Shown here one piece after another: positions 25,844 through 37,200 of a stretch of 64,000 bases of DNA. Location: positions 1 through 64,000 of the forward strand of contig CAJNOP010000190.1 in assembly GCA_905250075.1 (NCBI GenBank). Direction: 5' to 3'. Made by a program: the position numbers and the translations under genes. Within the stretch, counting starts at the first letter, position 1. Each line of letters opens with the position of its first letter. The DNA is from Rotaria sp. Silwood1 (Eukaryota > Rotifera > Eurotatoria > Philodinida > Philodinidae). Below the pieces are notes generated by a model. It was not told the DNA's origin. It was given only the letters and a program-made list of their open reading frames with translations, and searched no databases.

Positions 25844-25931
25844 TTGTTATCTAAAATAAGTAATTTTTTATTCTTTTTTATCCAATTTAATTTAAAAAAA
25901 TTTCAAAAGAACAATGAAAGTTTTTGATTTA

Positions 25932-27179
25932 CATGGGACGCTACAAAAGATTTCCCGGCAATCTGTAGGATAAACATTCAAAAGCTGATTTTAATGTATT
26001 TTTTCAAAGTACTGTCTTTCAGAATCAATGTGTTTGTGCATTCGAATAAACCACTCCTCGAAGCAGTTTTTAAAGTTTTCTTTTCTGAGTCTGTCAATGG
26101 CTTGTTCTAAATCAGTGAACAATGCGTTGTCGTCGTCGAACTCAAGTTCACGTTGTTAACTTCTGAGTTTTGGAAATATGGAAAAATCTCAGGCACTCAA
26201 ATCTCAAGAATATGAAGGATTTCAATATGATTCTACATGATGTTCGGCCAAAAATTTGTTGACAATCCAAGCTCGATGAGGTCTTGAATTATCGTCGTGA
26301 AAAATAAGATATCAAAGACCGTTTTTTGTTGTTGTTCTGATACAGTTTTGAATACTTATGTTAGACAGGTGTTGGCATACCAGCTTGCATTTAGCGTTGC
26401 ACCTGTTTTTAATTACACCGACCTGATTAAACCAGATTTCATAATCTGAACTTTTGTTTCAATGAATTTTGCTTGGACGTAAATCAGTGTTTGATACTCA
26501 AATTTTTGACTGCTCTTTTGTTTCGGAATCATAATGATAGAACTAGCATTCATCAGCAGCTATGATGTCAAATACACAACAGGACTGATCTTCTTCAAAT
26601 TTCTTTAGTGAATGACGTCAAAACTGAATACGCCACTGTTTTTGATCATCGGTTAATTAATGTGGCACCTCACGAGTAAAAACTTTGCGTAAATTCAAAT
26701 AATCATGAATACTTGAATTGATTCCTGGAAAATTATTATCAAAAGTGTTCCCTATTTGTTCGTACAGCATCAACCATTTCTTGGTTGACAGATGTTTGAG
26801 AATGATCTGTATAAGCAGAATTTTCAACACTAAAATGGCTTCCTTGGAACTCATGAAACCAACCGAGGACTATGTGATCTGAAGGTGCTTGGTCCTCCCA
26901 TGTTTACACTAAACAGGAGTAGCTGCCCTTGTGTCTTAAATCAATTTTTCAGTCGTATAAAATCGTAGTACGAAATTGTTCACGTAAAAGTTGAAAATTT
27001 ATATAAAAAATGGCGTGAAAATGATCTGAAAGAAATGAAAAAATACAACCACGTGTAAGACATGAAAGTCTGAAATTTTGCACATAATCCTTAATATATT
27101 TAAACATTATAATAGAATACTTGTCCTCCAATTACAGCTTTCAGAAGAACTGGACGAAAAGCTTTTGTAGTATCCTATG
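25932..27179 (-). pseudogene. Dead mariner transposon (transposase pseudogene)
   Basis: Inverted ends: CATGGGACGCTACAAAAG at 25932 and CTTTTGTAGTATCCTATG ending at 27179, flanked by TA on both sides (25930-25931, 27180-27181). The 1,248-base span is the usual mariner size. On the minus strand, fragments in several frames still show mariner transposase: an N-terminal WFHEFQGSHFSVENSAYTDH block, LRKVFTREVPH...LTDDQK, a DECSFYHYDSETKEQS catalytic block, a second block reading FHDDNSRPHRA, and YS.DLSA.DFSIFPKL. Stops and frameshifts interrupt it, so it is inactive. It inserted just upstream of LMBRD2. Confidence 0.9.
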
Positions 27180-27181
27180 TA

Positions 27182-28270
27182 TTTGACATTTGAAATTTAT
27201 CATTATTTTTATAACTAATATGAAAATATTCATGAAAATTATTGTTGATTAGCATTTAATCATTTCACCACAGATTATTGCTTTTAATATATCATCACTA
27301 TATCCATATCATGTTGCTTGTTCAATATGACTATCTGCTGTAAATAATTTTCGTATAACATACAGAACTAAATTTTTAGCTTCAGAACCATATTAAACTT
27401 TTATATGAAGATACAACCAATGAAGAGTGAAAGATAATGTGCAAGAATATTTGGTGTATATTGCTCAATAATCATATTGACATTGAGAGTGATAAAATCG
27501 TAAAGAAATATCTCGTTTGAAAATTAAATTTTTTTTCTATGGAAAACAAGTTTTAATATAATGTTTGAAACATATTTCAAAAGAATGTCTCAATCATATC
27601 GAAGATTAAATTATTGACTAAACTAAATATTGATACGTGTATAAATGTCATTGTTAAGAAAATTATAAAGCATAGTTTATTATTTTCTTGTTCTGGAAAT
27701 AAGATTTTCCTACATTGATTAAAATTAAGTATGTTTCAATTTTTGTATAATCCATTTTGAATGAATTTAAATTTAGTTCTTTGGAAACATTATTAATACA
27801 TAATATCTAATATATCAAATTGGCAATATTGTATTTTTTATTTGAACTTTTCAGTCGGTTAATAAACAAATGTAAAGATAAATAACACAAGACTAGTATC
27901 CATTGCAAAGAACATTTTCTACTCATTCATATGCAGCATTTTTCGTATCATTATTAAAATTTTCATTTTCGATTTGAACCTAAAATATTAAGTCAAATAT
28001 ACGTCAAAATATCTCTTAAAAACTAATAGGAATCATTTGAGATGTTTGCTACCTTTGACTGCTCATTAAAAGTCGTGCACATGGTTGAATGATGAAGCAA
28101 AAAAAACACATGACTCATATCCCATGCAACCAACAACCAATCATTGTACTATTTATTTTTTTTTAAAAGTAAGATTGACAATACTTACATTTATTTTAAA
28201 GCTTATATCAATAGATTCTTTATTAAATTAAATATATTATGAGTTCGATAGATGGCGTTATTGGAAAAGA
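27182..28270. other. Intergenic, no feature seen
   Basis: Very AT-rich spacer between the mariner remnant and the phosphotransferase gene. I see no exon, RNA gene or clear repeat. It should include the promoter of the gene starting at 28301. Confidence 0.4.
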
Positions 28271-28300
28271 TTGCATGTTGAAATACATATTTTGCAGAGT

Positions 28301-29335
28301 ATGATTACAAAAGAAGAACTCACTTTAATATTAAATAAATATGCATTAGGTGAATTTATATCTTCATCAATCGAACAAATAACTGATGGATGGGCAAATC
28401 TGACGTTAAAATTTCATGTGAAATCAAATGAAAAAATTTATATTCTCCGAGAATATCTTCCAAGTAAACAACGAACAATTATATTTGAAGATATTCAAGT
28501 TGAGTCAAATTTTATTTCATATCTTTTTAAACAATATCATCTTCCAGTTGTACCAATGATTGATCCACCAGGAATCTTTTTGATTAAAAATGGACATTAT
28601 TGTGCGATTTTTCCATTTATTGATGGAATTAAATATATTAATACGTCAAAAAATCCTGTTCGTCAACTATGGCAAACAATAGAAATTAGTCAGTTTCTAG
28701 GTCGAATGCATTCAATTGATAAACATAAATTTGGTTTTACACTTAATCGTCGAAGAATTAATGTTGTCGATACTAAATATCAACTTGTAAATTCATGTTC
28801 TGAATTTGAAAAGGATTATCCAGATCTATATAAACGAATACGTCAAATTCTTGATGAACATACACATTCTATTCCATTAATTGATGATGAACTTGAACAA
28901 ATAAAATTTGAAGAAGATTTCGAAAAAGATCTTCCGAAAGGTTTTATACATATTGATATTCATGATGAAAACGTTCTTTTTAATCATAATCAAAACAAAA
29001 TCGCTGCAGTACTTGATTTCGATGATCTGTCGTTTGGTCCTTTTCTTATTGATATCGCTATGACATTATGTTTTTGGTGTTCATGTGGATCAAAGTTTAA
29101 TACAGATTATGCTAAAACGTTTTTAATGGAATATCAAAATGCACGATGTATGTTATTAACAAATGATGAATGGAATTTATTAGAACTTTATTGTTATATG
29201 ACTATGTTTGATCAAATATTATTTACTATTCAATCACGAGATAGTGGAAGAGTTATTGATGAAATGATCAATGAGTTAATTTTACCCATTGAACAAATTT
29301 CTCAAGACAAAATGTTTTTAAAAAAACTTCAGTAA
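28301..29335 (+). CDS. Aminoglycoside phosphotransferase / homoserine kinase-like kinase, intronless
   Basis: One uninterrupted frame of 344 residues. An in-frame ATG at 28271 would add 10 residues; I prefer 28301 because TTTTGCAG, an acceptor-like site, ends 3 bases before it. The N-lobe is about residues 1-95 (ITDGWANLTLKF, KIYILREYLPSKQ), followed by a hinge and the C-lobe. The catalytic loop HIDIHDENVLF (canonical H.D....N) and the metal-binding AVLDFDDLSFGPFLIDIA (DF-type Asp) are both present, so the enzyme looks functional. The layout, a DFDD followed by a helix with DIAMTLCFWC, resembles bacterial type II homoserine kinase and similar APH-fold small-molecule kinases more than choline kinase. 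The substrate is unknown. The lack of introns, among genes with many, and the bacterial-like motifs raise the possibility of horizontal acquisition. A metazoan hydroxylysine-kinase relative cannot be excluded. Confidence 0.8.
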   Translation: MITKEELTLILNKYALGEFISSSIEQITDGWANLTLKFHVKSNEKIYILREYLPSKQRTIIFEDIQVESNFISYLFKQYHLPVVPMIDPPGIFLIKNGHYCAIFPFIDGIKYINTSKNPVRQLWQTIEISQFLGRMHSIDKHKFGFTLNRRRINVVDTKYQLVNSCSEFEKDYPDLYKRIRQILDEHTHSIPLIDDELEQIKFEEDFEKDLPKGFIHIDIHDENVLFNHNQNKIAAVLDFDDLSFGPFLIDIAMTLCFWCSCGSKFNTDYAKTFLMEYQNARCMLLTNDEWNLLELYCYMTMFDQILFTIQSRDSGRVIDEMINELILPIEQISQDKMFLKKLQ

Positions 29336-29589
29336 AGATTTTTTTTTAATTTTCTGGTTAGATTTTTATATCTTTGATTTCGATTCATTTTGCATTTATG
29401 TACAAAAAATATCAAATGTGAATAAACGATCACATGCCATATGCAATATTCATTGAACCATATCATATAAGAAAAATGGGTTAATTCAAAAGATTTATTT
29501 AATATGATGAAATGTAACGAAAAGAAAAAAGTTATTTTATCCATGACAGTATGACAAAAAAAATCTAACATTTCTTCTCTTTGTTTATA

Positions 29590-29955
29590 TCACATAAAAT
29601 CGATAAAAATATCATTATCAACATCATCCATTGAATTCCATGGATTGGTATATCCTAACCATGAATTGTGCTCTTTAAATTCCCATTCATTATAAAAATC
29701 TGTTGCACTGCGTGGATCTATATCAAGATAAATATCTTCTTGATAACCATAATATTCTGATGGTACTTCGAATTTCAATGGTATAGGTTTTAATTCATCA
29801 ACAGCTTTTTGAAACTTTGGATCCATTATTTGACATAAATTTAAAAATTCTGGATCAATTGTCCCACCTAATCGTGAAGCAAATTGAACAAGTCCACGAG
29901 AATATGGACATACACTTGACAGTTCATATGGATTAGATTCATAATAATTAAACAT
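29590..29955 (-). CDS. Hypothetical protein, 121 residues
   Basis: Single-exon frame from ATG 29955 to TGA 29590. Composition is protein-like and acidic: N-terminus MFNYYESNPYELSS, a middle part rich in Pro and Glu (KPIPLKFEVPSEYYGYQEDI), and an acidic C-terminus (NSMDDVDNDIFIDF). No signal peptide, membrane segment or known motif is visible. A TATATATATATA tract directly upstream (about 29957-29968) could serve as a TATA element. It is convergent with the phosphotransferase gene and starts and ends cleanly, which favours a real gene. I do not recognise the family. Confidence 0.5.
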   Translation of the reverse strand: MFNYYESNPYELSSVCPYSRGLVQFASRLGGTIDPEFLNLCQIMDPKFQKAVDELKPIPLKFEVPSEYYGYQEDIYLDIDPRSATDFYNEWEFKEHNSWLGYTNPWNSMDDVDNDIFIDFM

Positions 29956-31262
29956 TATATATATATATACGAATAGTATGAATATGTTTAAATGATGTGT
30001 CTTTATATAATACTTAATAGAAAAGAAGGTGTTGATATCTTTACATTACCAACAGAAAAAAAAATATCAAGGTGAAAATTGATCAAACGGAAAATGATTG
30101 AATATACGTACATGTCTGCTTATCACTACTCTTTTGTATTTTTCGTTTCAATGACAGTGGATATGGACGAAATCAAGAACGATACGCTTGATATCGCTTT
30201 TTTTAGTTTGAACATTAATATAAGATTTTGAATATAAGTGTATGATAGTATGAACGAATGCAAGATTACCTTAGCGTTCCTAATTTGTTTTTAGTGTGCA
30301 GACCCAAAGTTTACATCATTCAAGAAGATATCATTTAGTTAAAAATGTATATTAAATTGAAAAGGTATTATATATATTGATATTCAATTTTGAAAGACAA
30401 GTGATAAAGACGTCGAATATGTATTTGATACTGACTCTCTAGTATTTTAAAAGTTTATTTTAAACACTTTACTCAACTATGACACATGAGTGTCTGTATC
30501 TTGTTTGAAAAATCTTCTAAAACAAGTCAACTTTTGATTTTATGGATGTTCTTTTAGAGAAAGTCGTCATTGCTGAATTAGTAAAAAATGTGCATGTGGT
30601 TCGTCTTCGTAGGTACATCAATCAATTTACCAAATATCAATCATAGATAATATCACAATTACATGCTCGTCTTTATTACATAGTCCTTGATATTTCGTGT
30701 ACGAATCTATGAGAATATCTTTATGACTACACAAAACAAAACATTATGAAGGTCGTTGATGTAAATCTTAGACGATAAATACATTTACGTATATAATTTT
30801 ATCATTATTTTCAAGGCTAAATCTAATCTATAAACTGTAGTTTTGTAAGCCAAATGTCTTTTTCTGACTATAGCCTAAGAACTATACTGAAAGTGGTATG
30901 ATACAATAAATATTTTAAAACAATTGTACATGTATCAATTAATAAAGCTTTACAGTGGCATTGTATATACGTGAAGAGCCATTCATTCATGTTCTATATA
31001 ACCAAGAAAAAAAAGAACTTGTAAGCTATAAAATATATCATAGGTGCATCTATACTTTATCTCTTTTTTATGAAATATCACAGTTTTCTTATCTTTTGTA
31101 TTTATTACCTGGGAATAGTTATAATGATAAATATAAATGCTTGTTATTTTATATTCCCTTTAAAAATGAAAGCAAAGCTAACCCGAACAAAGTTCTTTAT
31201 TCACATAAAAAATATATCAGATAAATAAGCATAGTTAAGAATAATAAACAATCATGTTTATT
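29956..31262. other. Intergenic, no feature seen
   Basis: AT-rich spacer. An 89-codon plus-strand frame at 30955-31224 shows no motif and a low-complexity, lysine/tyrosine-rich composition typical of AT-rich chance frames. Confidence 0.4.
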
Positions 31263-34200
31263 TTAAGATTTAATCATTACTGTTAATTCTTGATTAATGT
31301 GTTTTTGTTGATATATTTTTTCATCAATTGAATATCGATAAACAATAAACAGAGCTTCTTTACATAAATCAACAAAACGATAACAACATTCTAATTCAAT
31401 ATCCGACAAGTGATTTGTACTTTTCACAAATAATGATTCCCATGAACTATGTAAAAGAAAATACTTAAATTAGAAAAATGAAAAATGAAATGATGAGCAC
31501 GGAACTTTAAGCACAAGAAAACCCAAAATAAACATCTAGTTCATTAAACGATCAATGAATTGTTATTATTGTTCACAAAACATAAATATGAACAATAATA
31601 ATTACAATAAAATATTGAGTGCCATTGATTCAATTTAACTTTAAATATTTGAATACAGGTACCTATATCGCATGTTAGTTTCTTCTCCCATCAGTATACA
31701 AACAATGGGTTGTCTTTTAGAGAACAACTTTCAACATACGGTGGTAGAACGGCAGCCATAGAATAGACGACCATTTAAGTATCAGTCTACCTGCCTATTG
31801 ATTTCTAGTACATCGTTGGTTTTTACACCTAACAGCTAATACCGCCAGTATCGCGTACATTAGGTTAAATGATCAACCGACGACGTAATATATAAACAGA
31901 TAAATCTCTCTACATAAGAGCTCCTGATATTTGAGTCTTCGATATTTCAGTTTTGCACTATCTAATCCTAACATAATAACAATATAAAGAAAATGTGGAT
32001 GTAGTTTTTCTATTCACAGATGCCACATTCGCACTCGATTCAACAATACGTCTATCAAATGTCATATTTCTATTTTATTTTTTGGCAAGATTTATCTGTA
32101 GAAGACTACAATGTTGGAAGCTCATTTCTCGGGGCCCAAATATGAGAGACTCATCTGTTGTATTACCCAACGGTTTTATTCCGGTTCGCATCATATGAGT
32201 ATGAAAATAAGATTTTTAAAATATTTTTTTTTTGATGGTTGACTAGAATTTATGTGTAATATCTAGACAGGTATGGTGCAAATCTTCTCTACACCTTCAA
32301 TATCTATTATACAGCATTCATTCTTTCAATAAGCATAATCTTCACCTTGAATTTTATCCGTGCTTAACTTTTCAGTATTGAACTTTCCTTGCGCTTCTTA
32401 TTTCTGTGCTCATCGTTCGTCTATCAATGAAAAATGTGAATCTATAATATAATTACTTATGTTTATTTTGACATGTATCCCATAAACATTGTCCATGATT
32501 TGCTAATAAACGTCGTTGTAATTTCATTAAATGACGATTTAATGGTAATTGTTGAACAAGTTCATCAATAATGCATACTTTTTTCATTATTAGTTGTACA
32601 TTATTCCAAACAATATCTATTATTGACTGCCTTTTATTTGCATCGAATTCAACTAACCAATAACGACCGATATCAGATTTATATCTATTCCAATTTTCAA
32701 TGATCTAATTTTGGTTAAATGAATTAATAAAAATTCAAATTTGAAATCAAACAAACCTCAATACAAATTTGATTTGTTTCTTTATCTGATTTATTTGGAT
32801 AATGAATACGTAATTTATTCATTTGATTAAGTATTAATTGATATAAACGATTTAAATCAGTATTAGTTAATTGAAGTTCCTAATAAAAAAATTGATGAAG
32901 AAAGATAAAATTAAGAAAGTTCTTTTTTTTTTATTACTTTTGTGATGTTAACTGCTATTGATTGGTTATTTACTTGTTGTTTTCGAGTTGCTTGTACAAT
33001 AGATGAATAGGTAACCATTTGAGATTTATCATCATGAGTTTGTATAGTTTTTGGTGATTGAGATCGTTGTTGATCAGTATTTTTTGATGATGTTGGTAAT
33101 GTAGAATAAGCCTTTTTTTCTGTTATTCGCTGAGCTGACACACCTGGTGGCATGTGGTGTAATTTTCCTCGTGTTTGACTAGTATCGCCTGTCAAAACAA
33201 ATGCGTTTGATGGTTGTTTTGGATTATTTAATGATGATGATGAGGTTGATCGAAAGATATTTGATGGTGTTTGTGTTGATACTCTTTTCATAAATGGATC
33301 ACTTGTTGATGATGGAGATTTTTTAATTTTATTAGAACGCGATGAATCTGATCGAAGTTTATTCTCGTCATCGCTTGCTTCAAAAACAAAACTAGTCGAA
33401 GGTGATAAACGATTTAATTCAAGACTACTATTGGATGTCTAAATAAACAAAATTACTTCTACAAATATAGAAAATGTTTTCGAAATAGTACTACTAGCTA
33501 ATTCTCATTGGTTTTATTTTGAAATTCCAGAGAAGAAAGACGCTGACACTTTGTAGAACGACATTCTCATTTCTTGCTACCAAAACACCATAAAATCATT
33601 TGAGTAAAACTATTGAATGAATTTTAGTAATGGATGCTAAGACAATATTTTTAAATAATTTAATCCTGCTTTGTTAGATGATCAAGATAATTACTCTTAT
33701 CATAATTTTATTATTTTAGTACATTAGTTATAGATTTTTAGAGAACTATAGCAAAATTTATAGTCGATGAAAATCGAAAAATCTTTCATTGAGAAGTACT
33801 AAAAAAGATTTCTTCGACAATATACAGCAGAACTAGTGTTTACAATGCACTCGTTATGCAGCTTAACAACGATTAATACTCTTAGAACTATATTTTTCGG
33901 ATTACTTCTATTTAATAAGAATAGTTTTTTCTTCGTTCACTTCTAAGATAAATTTGAAACTATGAATATGAATAGATGAACAATTTATGTTCAACTGAGA
34001 AGTTTATATACTAATATGAGTAATATTCACACAGTTCAATATATCTCTAAAGAGAAAAGTTTCTCAGCTGATTAATCGTTTTTGGGTTGGAGCAATGTGC
34101 ATCCAACATACTCTCATGACTTACAGCTAGTACTACAAGAGTTCAGTATATGAGCTCTTTATTACCGAATACTACCTTTTTATGGTATTTTTAAAGATAA

Positions 34201-37200
34201 CGATGACACTACTATTAACCACTGGTACATCTGGATTTCGATTTTCGACTTGAAATTTTTACGAAGATAGATCTTATAAGGAATAGCTTATTGTAAAAAC
34301 GTTAGGTCCTTTGATATATTGTTAGATCTGAAACTTTCACAATAAACTATTTCAGATAAAGGCTTATTTCTAGGAAAAATTTCAAGTCGAAACTCAAAAA
34401 CTCCTTTTCTCAGGTATTTCTAAGGAACGTCATATCTTCCATTGAAACAATATTGTAAAAATGCAGTATCTCAGTAGCGATACGTTAATAGCGCGAACTC
34501 TTGTCAGGATATTCATAACTCATTAGGGTTTACATAATGCACATTGTCCTAACTCAAAACGATCAATCAGTTGTGGAGCTGCCTTCGTAAGTGTAGTAAC
34601 TAAACAATTACAATATTGTTCAATGTAAATCATCAAGAAAATGAAACTTTGTAAAAACTCATTCGCATTATTACAGGACAAGAGTCTGCCTATACAAATC
34701 CCAAGTGATTTTTTTCTATATGAATTATTCGAATACGGATCAATGTTTCAAATTAAACCTTACATAAGTTAATCTTGAACTTTCTTGTCGATCTTTTTGA
34801 TAAATATTTTCTAATCGAGTAATCATGTTTAATATTTCTTCTTCATCATATTGATTATAATATTTCATAATCCACGATGAATCATTTTTATTTGTATATA
34901 AAACTTGAAAACATTTTGTTAAAATATTCATTAGTTCATTCATTCGATTTTGATCATTGACTGGAAATAAACGAATAAAACCACCTAAATGGCGACTTTC
35001 AAAATGTTCACGTTCTTTTTCTCGTCGAAGAAGATATAAAATTTCTTTCTATTTATACAATAAACAATATCAAAATCAACAGTTCAAATAAAAATATATT
35101 CAATACCATTTTATTTAATTCATTAGTTTGATCATTTGTATCTTTTCCTATATTGGAATACAATCGACGTTGTGCTTCAGTTTTTTCAATATCAATACTT
35201 TTCTTTCGATCGGATGACCGAAAACGAAGTAAATCAAATGTTTCATATAATAATTTAATTTTGATATCAAATTCAATTTGTCGATTAACATCAAAACTTG
35301 GACAACGATTAACCTATTTTAATTAATTAACAGAAAAAAAAAACATTAATCAAGAAAGGACAAAGTTGCGTAAGGGTCATTTGTTGAGACATTCTTAGTT
35401 TCCCTCGTTTCATGATATATTTAATGTAGAATTTCGCCAGGAATCGTTCGATAACTAAATAGAGCGACGTCGCAACGATTCAGACTTTTTTGTCACTAAA
35501 ATTATTGATATATACGTTTGTACTATGAACATATGATTTATATATGAAACGGTGACTCGTGTAAATTGTTTCACACTAAGGTATTGCCACTTGAAAACTA
35601 TAGCACTACATTTTTTGCATTTTCACTTGTCTTCAGTAGATTTTGATTGAAAAAAAATCCGAGCTCAAGTCAAAACTAATAACATATTTGCAGTCAACAT
35701 AAACAATTGAATAAACTTTCATGTGTTTCAAAGTTTTTCGATGAACTTTTTTTTTCTCCAAAAAATTCAACTAAGGTTTTCCTCGAAGTCTAATGAAAAG
35801 ATTATTTTAATTGTATAATCATTTTATCAATGAAAAACAAGTTCTGAACTTGTAACAGGTTACTATCACACATAACAAAAAATAACTTAACAATAAGAAT
35901 GGTGTTTTGATCAAATGAGTCTTTTTAATGTACCCTGAGAAGAATCCTAGTTGAATTTTTCCAGAAAAAAAGAAGTTTGTCGAAAAAACTTGAAAAACAT
36001 ATAAGTTTATTTTATTTTTTATGCTAATTTCAAATATGTTATTAGTTTTAACTCAAACTCGACTTTTTACAACAAACATCTTTTAAAGATAAGTGAAAAA
36101 TACAAAAAAATTGTGTGACATAGTTTTCTATTGGATATACCTCAGTACGAGAAAATCCACATGAATCACGATCCCGTTTCTCATAAAAACTTATATCTCA
36201 ATAATTTGAGTAACAAAAGGTTTTGATAATTGAGAAACTGGCTTATATTGTCATCAAACGAATCCTTGTGTAATTCGACATTAGGTACATGATGAATAAA
36301 GGAAAGCTAAAGATAGCCCAAAAAATTAACCTTTATGCGCTCCTGTCCTTTTAAATCATACCTCAAGGATCCATGGTTTTAATTTTTTATCAATTAATAT
36401 ATCAAATCCAAGTAATTCGAAACAAACACTTTCACTGGTTGGTAATACTCCTGGACGACACATTTGATAAGTTTTTAATAGATGTGGTTCAGCAAGAAAT
36501 ATAGTTTTTATTACAATATTCTTAAAATAAAACGAAAAATTATATTTAGTTATTTGTTTTTAAATCTTTCTTTTACTTGTATTTCTTTCCATAATTTATT
36601 GACATCTTGATTTTGATTTTTTAAATATTTAAATAAAAATTCTAGTGAATCTGTTTTTCCATTATCTATGTCGAAATCATCATCTAGCTCATTTTCATCA
36701 GGTATATAATTTGTTAAATGCATAGAAAGATTAAACTGATAAAAAAAAAAGAAAACATTTTTGTTTGTAGGAAAATGAATGATTGAAAAATTGAATATAC
36801 TTTGTTTTTCGAATTAGGAGGTATTTTATATTTTTTCGAACTCATACGAACAAGACCATTATTAAAAATAAATACACGTAGTGGATCACACGAAGTTATT
36901 AAAGCATAGATGCGAAGATCTTAATAGTAAAAAATTTTTAAAAAGTATTCAATGATAAAAAAAAATATACCAAATTTAAAACCGTCTATTAAATAAGGTT
37001 CTCGTATGTATTCTTGAATGATATAATTATCCATTGGTTGAATTTGTTTATAATCACAATGAATTGAAATTCTATATTATAAAATATTTTTTAATAGAAA
37101 ATAATAGAAAATTTCGAGGAATTTTACCCTTGTCCCATTGCTGCATTAATTGGTTTAACAATGTAAATAAATGGATCTTTTTTCGGTTCACTCGATGCAT

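Noticed and set aside
30955-31224. 89-codon plus-strand frame
   Set aside because: Lys/Tyr-rich, no motif, no splice or promoter support; expected by chance in AT-rich DNA.
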